Source of the DNA: UWMA-0277 sp965183885
Lineage (GTDB): Bacteria; Bacteroidota; Bacteroidia; Flavobacteriales; BACL11
NCBI GenBank assembly: GCA_965183885.1
Contig: OZ238992.1
Location: 1,426,001-1,490,000 of the forward strand
Direction: 5' to 3'
DNA length: 64,000 nucleotides
Shown: one piece after another, positions 40,015 to 49,059 of the stretch
Layout: the number at the start of each line of letters is the position of its first letter
How positions within the stretch are numbered: the stretch's first letter is position 1
Made by a program: the position numbers and the translations under genes
The notes under the pieces: generated by a model
Databases searched by the model: none
The model's input: the letters and a program-made list of their open reading frames with translations, nothing else
Told to the model about the DNA's origin: nothing

Positions 40015-43000
40015 ATGAGACCTAAAATAGAACAACTATTACTTAAAAGAATCCTTGTGCTTGATGGAGCAATGGGGACTATGATTCAAAGATATAATCT
40101 TTCAGAAGAAGATTTTAGAGGAGAAAGATTTAAGAATCATTCTTGCGATTTGAAAGGAAATAATGATTTGCTTTCGGTTACTAGGCCCGATATCATTAAA
40201 GCAATACATAAGGAATATTTAGATGCTGGAGCAGATATTATCGAAACCAATACTTTTAGTGGAACTACAATTGCTCAGGCGGATTATAATTTAGAATCGG
40301 TAGTATATGATATTAATTTTCAGTCTGCAAAAATTGCAAAAGAGGTTGCTGTAGCTTGCTCAACGGCTGATAAACCAAGGTTTGTAGCTGGGTCTATAGG
40401 TCCTACAAATCGTACTGCATCTATATCTCCAGATGTAGAAAATCCAGCATTCAGGCATATTACATTTGATATTTTAAAGGATGCATATACTGAGCAAATA
40501 AAGGCTTTAATAGATGGAGGTGCAGATTTATTATTAGTAGAAACAGTATTTGATACCCTTAACTGTAAGGCTGCTTTATTTGCTATTGAAGAAGTTTTTG
40601 AGTCAAAAGGAATTAGAATTCCTATCATGGTTTCTGGAACAATAACTGATGAAAGCGGAAGAACACTTTCAGGACAAACTGCTGAGGCATTTTTAAATTC
40701 TATTGCGCATATACCTTTATTAAGTGTAGGTTTTAACTGTGCTTTAGGAACAAAAGCTATGCGACCTTATGTGCAAGAGTTGGCTACAAAAGCTCCTTTT
40801 TATGTAAGTGCATATCCAAATGCTGGTTTGCCAAATGAAATGGGAGCGTATGATGAAAGCCCTAAGGCTATGGGCAAGCAGCTTGAGGATTTTATGAAAG
40901 ATGGACTAGTAAATATTGTTGGAGGTTGTTGTGGAACAACTCCTGATCATATTGCAGAGTTTGCTCGTTTAGCACAATTATACAATTCAAGAGTAAAGCC
41001 AGAACTCCAACAGCAAATGCGCTTAAGTGGCCTGGAGGCTGTAACTGTTGCTCCAGAAAGTAACTTTGTAAATATTGGTGAGCGTACTAATGTTATGGGT
41101 TCTATTAAGTTTAGGAGGTTGATAACTGAAGGGAATTTTGAAGAGGCACTTTCAGTAGCCTTACAGCAAGTAGATGGTGGGGCTCAGGTTATTGATGTAA
41201 ATATGGATGATGGATTAATTGATGGAGTAGAGACAATGACTCATTTCCTGAATTTAATTGCTTCTGACCCTGATATTTCAAAGGTTCCAATTATGATTGA
41301 CTCTTCAAAATGGGAAATAATTGAAGCAGGATTAAAGTGTATACAAGGCAAGGGAATTGTAAATTCAATATCTCTAAAGGAAGGTGAAGCACAATTTATT
41401 GAGCAAGCAAGAACAATACTAAAGTATGGTGCAGCTGTAGTAGTTATGGCTTTTGATGAACAAGGACAAGCTGTAAATTATGAAGATAAAATTAGAATTT
41501 GTGAAAGAGCATATCGTATTTTGGTTGATACGGTTGGCTTCCCTGCTCAGGATATTATATTTGACCCTAATATCTTAACAGTTGCAACAGGAATTGAAGA
41601 GCACAATAATTATGCAGTAGATTTCTTAAGTGCTAGCAAATGGATAAAAGAAAATCTTCCTCATGCTAAAGTGAGTGGAGGGGTTAGTAATGTTTCATTC
41701 TCTTTTAGAGGAAATAATATTGTTCGTGAGGCTATGCATACTGCTTTTCTTTATCATGCTATTAATAACGGTATGGATATGGGAATTGTAAATGCAGGTA
41801 TGATAGAGGTATATGCTGATATTCCAAAGAAACTATTAAAAGCTGTTGAAGACGTATTACTAAACACTGATGTTGGAGCAACAGAAAGATTATTAGAGAT
41901 TGCTGAAAGGGTAAAGGGAGAAGGAAAGAAAAGAGAAGAAGATTTAACTTGGAGAAATCAAGCTGTTGAAGAACGCTTAAAGCATGCTTTAATAAAAGGA
42001 ATTGTCGCTTTTATAGATGAGGATACTGAAGAAGCACGTTTAAAAGCTAAGAATCCTTTAGATGTAATTGAAGGCCCGTTAATGGATGGGATGAGTGTGG
42101 TTGGAGATTTATTTGGTTCAGGAAAGATGTTTTTGCCGCAAGTAGTGAAAAGTGCTAGGGTAATGAAAAAATCAGTTGCACACCTTACTCCTTATATTGA
42201 ACAGCAAAAATCGGAGCGTTCTAATGCAGGAAAAATATTATTGGCCACAGTAAAAGGAGATGTACATGATATTGGAAAAAATATTGTTGCTGTAGTTTTA
42301 GCGTGTAATAATTTCGAAATTATTGATTTGGGTGTTATGGTTCCAGCTCAAAAAATATTAGATGAAGCCAAAAAACATCAAGTTGATATTATTGGTTTAA
42401 GTGGGTTAATCACACCATCTTTAGATGAGATGATTCATGTGGCAAGTGAAATGCAAAGACAAAATTTTGATACTCCCTTATTGTTAGGAGGGGCAACTAC
42501 ATCACAGGTGCATACTGCTGTAAAGGTGATGGATAAGTATACGAATAATGCTGTTTTTCATGTGTTAGATGCTTCTAAGGCAGTTGGTGTTTGTAGTAAG
42601 ATATTAGCTAAGGATAGTCATGAGTTTGTAAAACAGACTAAGGAAAAATATGAGCAAGTTCGTACACATTATTTAAATAAGAAAACAGCAAAACAGTATG
42701 TAAGCTTAGCTGCTGCAAGAGCAAATGCATTTAATATTAAAGGGGAAATAACAATCCCTAAGCAATTAGGGGTGCAAGTCTTTAATGATATTGATATTAC
42801 TACAATAGTTGATTATATTGATTGGACTCCATTTTTTACTACTTGGGAAATAAAAGGAAAATATCCTGAAGTGTTAGAAAATAGTGAGTATGCAACACAA
42901 GCGCTTGAGCTATTTAATGATGCACAGCATATGCTCAAAGACATTATTAAAAATAATTGGTTGAGCTTAAAAGCTACAATTGGAATTTGGGAAGCAAAAA

Positions 43001-43632
43001 AATATGCTGATGATGTGCAGCTCTCAGAAGGAGGGCAGCCAATAGAGACTCTTAGTTTCTTAAGGCAACAAGCTAAGAAATCAAAAAATAATTTGTGTTT
43101 AGCAGATTATATTTCGGATACTACTCAGGATTATATGGGGGCGTTTGTATGTACTGCTGGCTTAGAAATTGAGAAACAATTAGCGCGTTTTGATAAGGAG
43201 CATGATGATTATAACAGTATCTTATTAAAATCTCTTGCAGATAGATTGGCTGAGGCACTCACCGAATATATGCATGAGAAAGTACGAAAAGAAATTTGGG
43301 GATATGCTGCCAATGAGACTTTTGGAAATGAAGATTTAATTAAAGAAGAGTATAAAGGGATAAGACCAGCTCCTGGATATACAGCTTGTCCTGACCATAC
43401 TGAAAAGTTGAAAATTTTTAAACTCTTAGATGCAGAAAATAGCATTGGAGTGGGTTTAACAGAGAGTATGGCTATGAGTCCGAATGCTACTGTAAGTGGT
43501 TATTATTTTGCACATAGTGATGCTAAATATTTTAGTGTTGGGAAAGTACAGGATGATCAGATTGCAGATTATGCAGAAAGAAAGAATATGAGTATTGCAG
43601 AGGTTGAAAAATGGCTACGCTCAAATATATAA
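40015..43632 (+). CDS. metH: Cobalamin-dependent methionine synthase, full length
   Basis: A 1205-residue enzyme transferring methyl from methyltetrahydrofolate to homocysteine via cobalamin. Domains in order: homocysteine-binding barrel (zinc ligands Cys242, Cys305, Cys306 in GFNCALG and GGCCGTTPDH), pterin-binding barrel (NIGERTNVMGS), cap, B12-binding domain (DVHDIGKN, ligand His751) and C-terminal SAM-dependent reactivation domain (GYTACPDH). Start ATG 40015; the upstream TTG lies in the leader. B12 must be taken up or made elsewhere, since no such genes are here. Controlled by the SAM-I riboswitch. Confidence 0.98.
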   Translation: MRPKIEQLLLKRILVLDGAMGTMIQRYNLSEEDFRGERFKNHSCDLKGNNDLLSVTRPDIIKAIHKEYLDAGADIIETNTFSGTTIAQADYNLESVVYDINFQSAKIAKEVAVACSTADKPRFVAGSIGPTNRTASISPDVENPAFRHITFDILKDAYTEQIKALIDGGADLLLVETVFDTLNCKAALFAIEEVFESKGIRIPIMVSGTITDESGRTLSGQTAEAFLNSIAHIPLLSVGFNCALGTKAMRPYVQELATKAPFYVSAYPNAGLPNEMGAYDESPKAMGKQLEDFMKDGLVNIVGGCCGTTPDHIAEFARLAQLYNSRVKPELQQQMRLSGLEAVTVAPESNFVNIGERTNVMGSIKFRRLITEGNFEEALSVALQQVDGGAQVIDVNMDDGLIDGVETMTHFLNLIASDPDISKVPIMIDSSKWEIIEAGLKCIQGKGIVNSISLKEGEAQFIEQARTILKYGAAVVVMAFDEQGQAVNYEDKIRICERAYRILVDTVGFPAQDIIFDPNILTVATGIEEHNNYAVDFLSASKWIKENLPHAKVSGGVSNVSFSFRGNNIVREAMHTAFLYHAINNGMDMGIVNAGMIEVYADIPKKLLKAVEDVLLNTDVGATERLLEIAERVKGEGKKREEDLTWRNQAVEERLKHALIKGIVAFIDEDTEEARLKAKNPLDVIEGPLMDGMSVVGDLFGSGKMFLPQVVKSARVMKKSVAHLTPYIEQQKSERSNAGKILLATVKGDVHDIGKNIVAVVLACNNFEIIDLGVMVPAQKILDEAKKHQVDIIGLSGLITPSLDEMIHVASEMQRQNFDTPLLLGGATTSQVHTAVKVMDKYTNNAVFHVLDASKAVGVCSKILAKDSHEFVKQTKEKYEQVRTHYLNKKTAKQYVSLAAARANAFNIKGEITIPKQLGVQVFNDIDITTIVDYIDWTPFFTTWEIKGKYPEVLENSEYATQALELFNDAQHMLKDIIKNNWLSLKATIGIWEAKKYADDVQLSEGGQPIETLSFLRQQAKKSKNNLCLADYISDTTQDYMGAFVCTAGLEIEKQLARFDKEHDDYNSILLKSLADRLAEALTEYMHEKVRKEIWGYAANETFGNEDLIKEEYKGIRPAPGYTACPDHTEKLKIFKLLDAENSIGVGLTESMAMSPNATVSGYYFAHSDAKYFSVGKVQDDQIADYAERKNMSIAEVEKWLRSNI

Positions 43633-43641
43633 AACAAAATT

Positions 43642-44595
43642 ATGAAAGTAACAGAACATATTAAACAGGCAAAGAAAACATTATTCTCATTTGAGATTTT
43701 ACCGCCTTTAAAAGGAACAAGCATACAATCTATTTATGATTCTTTAGATCCAATTATGGAATTTAACCCATCTTTTATTGATGTAACTTATCATAGAGAG
43801 GAGTTTGTGTATAAGAAAAGAGAAGATGGATTACTGGAAAGAAGAGCAGTACGTAAGCGTCCAGGTACCGTTGGAATTTGTGCTGCAATTATGAATAAAT
43901 ATCAGGTAGATACTGTGCCACATATTATTTGTGGTGGTTTTAGTAAGGAAGAAACGGAGAATGCATTAATTGATTTAGATTTCTTAGGGATTGATAATGT
44001 ATTGGTGCTTAGAGGAGATCCTATAAAATCAGAAACTTATTTTACTGCTGAGCAAGATGGACATAAATATGCTTCAGAATTATTAGGGCAAGTAAATGAG
44101 ATGAATAATGGAATCTATTTAGATGAAGATTTGAAAAACTCAGCACCTACTGATTTTTGTATTGGAGTAGCAGGATATCCTGAAAAACATTTTGAGGCTC
44201 CTAATATGAGGTCCGATATTCATTTCTTAAAAAAGAAAGTAGCAGCAGGAGCTGACTATATTGTTACGCAAATGTTTTTTGACAATCAACAGTATTTCGA
44301 TTTTGTAAAACTATGTAGGGAGAATGATATTAATATTCCAATTATACCAGGTTTAAAACCACTCTCAACAGCTAAGCAGCTTTCAGTATTGCCTCATAGA
44401 TTTCATTTGAACTTGCCAAATCCTTTAGTTGATGAGGTGTTGAAGTGTAAAGACAATAAAGCAGTACGCCAAGTAGGGGTAGAGTGGGCAAAACAACAAA
44501 CTAAGGAACTGATTGACTTTGGAGCGCCATGTATTCATTTCTATACTATGGGAAAATCAGATAATGTACAGCAAATAGTAGGTAGCTTTGCTTAG
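43642..44595 (+). CDS. metF: 5,10-methylenetetrahydrofolate reductase
   Basis: A 317-residue FAD enzyme making 5-methyltetrahydrofolate, the methyl donor for MetH. FSFEILPPLKG, FIDVTYHREE, VLVLRGDP, GVAGYPEKH and DYIVTQMFFDN follow family order. It lies 9 bp after metH and shares the riboswitch-controlled transcript, giving a complete methyl-supply module. Its TAG overlaps the stop of the convergent gldA-like gene. Confidence 0.97.
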   Translation: MKVTEHIKQAKKTLFSFEILPPLKGTSIQSIYDSLDPIMEFNPSFIDVTYHREEFVYKKREDGLLERRAVRKRPGTVGICAAIMNKYQVDTVPHIICGGFSKEETENALIDLDFLGIDNVLVLRGDPIKSETYFTAEQDGHKYASELLGQVNEMNNGIYLDEDLKNSAPTDFCIGVAGYPEKHFEAPNMRSDIHFLKKKVAAGADYIVTQMFFDNQQYFDFVKLCRENDINIPIIPGLKPLSTAKQLSVLPHRFHLNLPNPLVDEVLKCKDNKAVRQVGVEWAKQQTKELIDFGAPCIHFYTMGKSDNVQQIVGSFA

Positions 44596-45293
44596 GAAGT
44601 TAGTTTCCTGAAGTGAGCCTCTAAGTCAATATTGTTTTTCTGGTAATTAGAAATAAGTTGATCATCAACAATATTACCTTTATTGATAATAATTACTCGG
44701 TTACACATCTTATCTACTTCTTGCATAATATGTGTGGAAAGTAATACTGTTTTATCTTTTCCTACTTCTTTTATTAGATTTCGAATTTCTACTAGTTGGT
44801 TAGGATCTAGTCCTGTTGTAGGTTCATCCAAGATTAAAACTTCAGGGTTATGAATTAAAGCTGCTGCTAAGCCAACTCTTTGTTTATATCCTTTAGAAAG
44901 TTGTCCTATCTTTTTACTTTGCTCAGGAGTTAATCCCGTTTGTTTAATAATAGCAGTAATACGACTGTCAAGATTTTCAATCTTATAAATTTTCCCAACA
45001 AAAGATAAGTATTCTTTAATATACATATCAGTATAAAGTGGGTTATGTTCGGGTAAATAACCAATTTTTGATTTTACTAAAAGTGTATCTATCTGAGTAT
45101 CTAAATTGCAGACTTGTACTTTTCCAGAGTCTTGCTGTAAATAGCAACAGATAACCTTCATTAAAGTAGATTTTCCAGCTCCATTAGGCCCTAAAAAACC
45201 AACAACTTCACCTTTATTTAAGGAAAAGGAAACATCCTTTAAAGCTTGTTGTTTGCCGTAAAATTTATTGACTTTATTGATGTTGATTGACAT
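44592..45293 (-). CDS. gldA: ABC transporter ATP-binding protein, GldA-like, short C-terminus
   Basis: A 233-residue ATPase. It has Walker A GPNGAGKSTL, a Q-loop region, signature LSKGYKQRVGLA, Walker B VLILDEPTTGLD and an H-loop STHIMQ. IGYLPEHNPLYTDMYIKEYL and the phrase PTTGLDPNQLVEIRNLIKE are typical of GldA, the gliding-motility ATPase. GldA is normally about 300 residues; here the region after NKGNIVDDQ is reduced to some 20 residues ending in LEAHFRKLTS. It may still be functional. The permease partners GldF/GldG are not adjacent. Confidence 0.85.
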   Translation of the reverse strand: MSININKVNKFYGKQQALKDVSFSLNKGEVVGFLGPNGAGKSTLMKVICCYLQQDSGKVQVCNLDTQIDTLLVKSKIGYLPEHNPLYTDMYIKEYLSFVGKIYKIENLDSRITAIIKQTGLTPEQSKKIGQLSKGYKQRVGLAAALIHNPEVLILDEPTTGLDPNQLVEIRNLIKEVGKDKTVLLSTHIMQEVDKMCNRVIIINKGNIVDDQLISNYQKNNIDLEAHFRKLTS

Positions 45294-45418
45294 GAGGTAA
45301 AAGTAAGATAATGTATTAATGTGGCAATATGAAAAATTGATAATTATATATTTGCTGAATACTTCCTGCTCTATAGGGGATTTCTATCTTAGAACATCTA
45401 TTGTCTAATATCTATTTT

Positions 45419-45426
45419 TATCTTTG
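45419..45426 (+). promoter_or_regulatory. Candidate -7 box directly upstream of rsgA
   Basis: TATCTTTG ends 5 bp before the rsgA ATG. A TTG at 45401-45403 leaves a 15-bp spacer. Transcription would start at about the ATG. Confidence 0.45.
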
Positions 45427-45431
45427 CCTTT

Positions 45432-46358
45432 ATGCAAGGAGTTGTTATAAAAACTACAGGAAAACGCTATACAGTAAAAGCTACTGATGGTGCTTTACTA
45501 CAATGTCGTTTAAAAGGAAAATTCCGTATTCAAGGAATAAAAAGTACTAATCCCATTGTAGTTGGTGATAAGGTTGAGGTGGAACAGGAATCTGAACTGT
45601 GGATGATTATAAAGCTATATGACAGGAAAAATCATATCCTTAGAAAATCAGTAAACCTCTCTAAGCAAACCCATATTATTGCAGCTAATATTGATCAGGC
45701 TCTACTTATGATTACTATGGATAGCCCTGTAACAACTACTGGTTTTATTGATAGGTTTTTGGTAGCTGCAAATGCTTATGGGGTTGAGGTGGTTCTTATT
45801 TTTAATAAGGTTGATTTATTAAATGATGAACTGAAAACAGCACAAAATAATCTGCTTAATATATATGAAAAGATAGGCTATACTTGCTTTGTTACTTCTG
45901 TTATTAATGATGATTTGTCAGAGATAAAAGATTTAATGAAAGGAAAAATAAATATGATTTCTGGTCATTCAGGTGTAGGGAAATCTACTTTGGTAAATCA
46001 TTTACAGCCTAATTTGCATATTGATACTAAAGAGGTTTCTGATACGCATAAACAAGGGCAACATACCACTACTTTTTCTGAGTTACACGACTTAGATTTT
46101 GGGGCTTCCATTATTGACACTCCAGGGATAAGAGGTTTTGGATTAGTAGCCTTAGAACCTAATGAGATCGCAAATTATTTTCCTGAATTCTTCAAGTTAA
46201 AATCAGCATGTAAGTTTCATAATTGTATTCACAAGAATGAACCTAATTGTGCTGTGAAATCAGCCTTAGAACAAGGAGAAATTGCACAAAGCAGGTACAA
46301 GAATTATTTAAATATGCTTGAGGAAGAACAAGAGCATTACAGAACTAATAATTACTAG
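45432..46358 (+). CDS. rsgA: Ribosome small subunit-dependent GTPase A
   Basis: A 308-residue circularly permuted GTPase that assists late 30S assembly. An N-terminal OB fold (GVVIKTTGKRYTVKA) is followed by the permuted motifs: G4 FNKVDLL, G1 GHSGVGKSTL, G3 DTPGIRGFG. The C-terminal zinc site lies in CKFHNCIHKNEPNC. It leads an operon with dtd, a DinB-like gene and a MazG-like gene. A TATCTTTG box ends 5 bp before its ATG. Confidence 0.96.
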   Translation: MQGVVIKTTGKRYTVKATDGALLQCRLKGKFRIQGIKSTNPIVVGDKVEVEQESELWMIIKLYDRKNHILRKSVNLSKQTHIIAANIDQALLMITMDSPVTTTGFIDRFLVAANAYGVEVVLIFNKVDLLNDELKTAQNNLLNIYEKIGYTCFVTSVINDDLSEIKDLMKGKINMISGHSGVGKSTLVNHLQPNLHIDTKEVSDTHKQGQHTTTFSELHDLDFGASIIDTPGIRGFGLVALEPNEIANYFPEFFKLKSACKFHNCIHKNEPNCAVKSALEQGEIAQSRYKNYLNMLEEEQEHYRTNNY

Positions 46359-46359
46359 T

Positions 46360-46812
46360 GTGAGAGCAGTAATCCAAAGAGTAAGTGAAGCAGCAGTTGT
46401 AGTTAATAAAAAACAGGTTTCCAGTATTGAAAGTGGCTTATTAATCCTTTTGGGAATTGAAATTGAAGATGGGAAGGAGGATGCATTATGGTTGGCTAAT
46501 AAAATTGCTCAGCTCCGAATTTTTTCAGATGAAAATGGTGTGATGAACAAATCAATTGTTGAGGTGAATGCTGAGGTGATTGTAGTAAGCCAATTTACAC
46601 TACACGCTAAAACAAAAAAAGGAAACAGACCTTCTTATATAAAAGCTGCAAGGCCAGAACAAGCTATTCCTTTATATGAACAATTTAAGGAAGATTTATC
46701 ACTAGCTATTACTAAGCAGGTACAGTCAGGAGAATTTGGTGCTGATATGCAAGTCTCTTTGGTAAATGATGGCCCTGTTACGATAATAATAGATACTAAA
46801 AATAAAGAGTAA
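46360..46812 (+). CDS. dtd: D-aminoacyl-tRNA deacylase
   Basis: A 150-residue editing enzyme that hydrolyses D-aminoacyl- and glycyl-tRNA(Ala). VRAVIQRVSEA at the N-terminus, the VSQFTL motif and the cross-subunit NDGPVT motif are present. The start is GTG 46360, one base after the rsgA stop. The frame is open further upstream, but only within rsgA. Length with this start is the usual one. The next gene begins at the base after its stop. Confidence 0.95.
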   Translation: MRAVIQRVSEAAVVVNKKQVSSIESGLLILLGIEIEDGKEDALWLANKIAQLRIFSDENGVMNKSIVEVNAEVIVVSQFTLHAKTKKGNRPSYIKAARPEQAIPLYEQFKEDLSLAITKQVQSGEFGADMQVSLVNDGPVTIIIDTKNKE

Positions 46813-47277
46813 ATGAAGAATAGAATATTACTTGTTTTATTTCAGGAATATACTAAAGCTGTTGAGGAGTATATTGATGTTTTGAATACTCTTTCTCAAG
46901 TTGTTTTTGAAAAAGTGTCTGATAAAAAAACAGAAGATGCTGATTGTAAATCAATACAAACAATTACTTCTCATGTTCTTTATTCAGGATATATATATGC
47001 AAACTATTTAAACTCTGTTAGGGGTATAGAGTGGTATAGATACAATGAAACGATAGATACTCCTAATAAAGGGGTTTTGGAGCTAAGAAAGATGTTAGCT
47101 TTTACAGAAGAAATATTTAATAGTTTTTCTGAAAAGAGTAATGATGAGATAGCTCAGTGGAAATATGAAGTAAGTTGGGGAGCAAGCTATGATTTTGAGC
47201 AATTGATAGAGCATGCTATTGTACATGTTTTAAGACATAGAAGACAAGTTTATAATTTTTCAAAAAATAAAGAATAA
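46813..47277 (+). CDS. DinB-like four-helix protein
   Basis: A 154-residue protein with three separated histidines in the places expected for the DinB/YfiT metal site: TSHVLYSG (helix 2) and EHAIVHVLRHRRQV (helix 4). Helix pattern and length support the DinB superfamily, whose members are often thiol-linked transferases or of unknown role. The match is by pattern, not strong similarity. It is tightly packed between dtd and the MazG-like gene (TAATG overlap). Confidence 0.78.
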   Translation: MKNRILLVLFQEYTKAVEEYIDVLNTLSQVVFEKVSDKKTEDADCKSIQTITSHVLYSGYIYANYLNSVRGIEWYRYNETIDTPNKGVLELRKMLAFTEEIFNSFSEKSNDEIAQWKYEVSWGASYDFEQLIEHAIVHVLRHRRQVYNFSKNKE

Positions 47278-47600
47278 TGCCAATTTCTGAATTACAAAAG
47301 CAAGTTGATGACTGGATTAAAAAATACGGTGTTCGTTATTTTAATGAGCTTACCAATATGGCAGTACTTACTGAAGAAGTAGGAGAAGTGGCTCGTATTA
47401 TTTCTCGTAAATATGGAGAACAATCTTTTAAAGAAAGTGATCATTCAGACTTAGGAGAAGAACTTTCTGATGTTTTATTTGTCCTTCTTTGTTTGGCAAA
47501 CCAAACGGGAACGGATTTGCAAAAAGCATTTGATAAAAAGATGGTTCTAAAAACAGAGCGTGATGCTAATAGGCATCAGAATAATGAGAAGTTAGGTTAA
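47277..47600 (+). CDS. MazG-like nucleotide pyrophosphohydrolase
   Basis: A 107-residue all-alpha NTP pyrophosphohydrolase. The magnesium-binding motif is TEEVGEVARIISR (EExxE) followed by LGEELSDVLFVLLCLANQ (ExxD). One MazG domain only, as in the MazG-related house-cleaning enzymes. It shares one base with the DinB-like stop and its own stop overlaps the convergent VOC gene within TTAA. Confidence 0.9.
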   Translation: MPISELQKQVDDWIKKYGVRYFNELTNMAVLTEEVGEVARIISRKYGEQSFKESDHSDLGEELSDVLFVLLCLANQTGTDLQKAFDKKMVLKTERDANRHQNNEKLG

Positions 47601-47941
47601 TTTTCTTTTAGCCCAATAATAAATCCAAAGGGAGTTTTAATTTGGCAAATAGATTCGTTTTCACCGAAATATATTGTGTTTCTATAGATACTACATCCAG
47701 AATTTAATAGTGTTGATTTAAAATCTTCTAGGTTTTCTACTTCCCAGTAAGAGACCTGATTGCCAATAATGTTTTCATTTTTATTATCTGCTTGATGAAA
47801 ACTAATTTCAAAGTCATTTATCATAAATCCAACAAATCTTTCTTCAGTGTGGAAGGGTTTAATTTTGAAAATTCTTTCTAACCAATCCCCAGCCCCTTTA
47901 ACATCATCAATAAAATAAACAACACTTTTGAGTCCTTTCAT
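47597..47941 (-). CDS. VOC-family (glyoxalase/bleomycin-resistance fold) protein
   Basis: A 114-residue vicinal oxygen chelate fold protein. It shows the paired beta-alpha-beta-beta-beta pattern: VVYFIDDVKGAGDWLERIF, FEISFHQADN, YWEVENLEDFKSTLLNSG and ICQIKTPFGFIIGL. Few metal-binding residues stand out, so activity is uncertain. It is the last gene of the biotin operon; the bioB stop abuts its start region directly (bioB ends at 47942), though a functional link to biotin is not evident. Confidence 0.82.
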   Translation of the reverse strand: MKGLKSVVYFIDDVKGAGDWLERIFKIKPFHTEERFVGFMINDFEISFHQADNKNENIIGNQVSYWEVENLEDFKSTLLNSGCSIYRNTIYFGENESICQIKTPFGFIIGLKEN

Positions 47942-49027
47942 TTAACCTCTTAACTCTTTAGCTTTAGCTTTTGCCTTTTCGTTTCTTTCAATTTTATGGT
48001 CAGGTCTGCTCCATTTTATGTTTCCTTTAGTAGATAAACATTCTCTAGAAGTCTCTTTAGTTTCAGGTTGCTCGCCATCTACAAAAGGTGCTTTTGATGA
48101 AAGTCCTAAAATATCAAATAATTCTTTATCGCTATTAACATCAGGGTTAGGAGTAGTTAGTAATTTTTCTCCAGAGAAAATAGAAGAAGCTCCAGCTAAG
48201 AAACAAAGCGCTTGCCCTTCATCACTCATATCTGTTCTTCCTGCTGATAAACGTACTACAGCTTTTGGCATTACAATTCTTGTTGTTGCAACCATACGCA
48301 CCATATCCCAGATTGGAACATTTTTTTGGTCTTCTAAAGGAGTTCCTTCTACTGCAACTAGAGCATTAATAGGTACGGATTTAGGTTGAGGGTTCATATT
48401 TGCAAGAGTTACTAGCATTCCAGCTCTATCCTCTGCTGATTCTCCCATTCCAATAATCCCTCCAGAACATACTGAAATTCCTGCTTTATTAGCATTTTCT
48501 ATAGTTTTTAATCTGTCATCATAGCCTCTTGTAGAGATGATTTCTTCATAATGATCTTCAGAGGTGTCTAGGTTATGGTTGTAAGCATAAAGTCCTGCAT
48601 CTGCTAATCTTTGCGCTTGGCTTTCAGTCATCATTCCCAAAGTACAACATACTTCCATGTCTAAGCCATTTACAGTTTTCACCATTTCTAAAACTTGGTC
48701 AAAATCTTTATTATCTTTTATATTACGCCAAGCAGCCCCCATACATAAACGAGAGGACCCATTTGATTTTGCTTTTAATGCTTGTGCCTTTACTTGGCTT
48801 ACACTCATTAGTGCTTCACTTTCTACATCTGTAGCATATCTTGCAGCTTGAGGGCAGTATCCACAATCTTCACTACATCCTCCTGTTTTAATAGAAAGTA
48901 AAGTACTTACTTGTACCTCTAAAGGGTTATGGTTTAGTCTATGTGTCTGTGCAGCTTCATACATCAACTCCATTAATGGTTTGTTGTAAATTTCTAGTAT
49001 TTCTTCAGTAGTCCAAGTAGTGTTCAT
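47942..49027 (-). CDS. bioB: Biotin synthase
   Basis: A 361-residue radical SAM enzyme that inserts sulfur into dethiobiotin. The radical SAM cluster is CSEDCGYCPQAARY. The rest follows family order: RLCMGAAWRNIKD, VCCTLGMM, YNHNLDTSEDHY, CSGGIIGMGES and LSAGRTDMSDEGQALCFLAGASS. The arginine-containing LSAGR segment contributes the 2Fe-2S site. It is slightly longer than E. coli BioB through a charged C-terminal tail. It lies 32 bp after the ketoacyl synthase gene. Confidence 0.97.
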   Translation of the reverse strand: MNTTWTTEEILEIYNKPLMELMYEAAQTHRLNHNPLEVQVSTLLSIKTGGCSEDCGYCPQAARYATDVESEALMSVSQVKAQALKAKSNGSSRLCMGAAWRNIKDNKDFDQVLEMVKTVNGLDMEVCCTLGMMTESQAQRLADAGLYAYNHNLDTSEDHYEEIISTRGYDDRLKTIENANKAGISVCSGGIIGMGESAEDRAGMLVTLANMNPQPKSVPINALVAVEGTPLEDQKNVPIWDMVRMVATTRIVMPKAVVRLSAGRTDMSDEGQALCFLAGASSIFSGEKLLTTPNPDVNSDKELFDILGLSSKAPFVDGEQPETKETSRECLSTKGNIKWSRPDHKIERNEKAKAKAKELRG

Positions 49028-49059
49028 ATTTCTGATATTTTTTACAAATTTAATTTAAT

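Noticed and set aside
46318..46359. ATG-initiated upstream extension of dtd inside rsgA
   Set aside because: The extra 14 residues do not belong to the DTD family, and GTG at 46360 gives the usual length and follows the rsgA stop by one base.
48018..48389. A 123-codon plus-strand ORF opposite bioB
   Set aside because: Antisense shadow of bioB with no family match and no start context.
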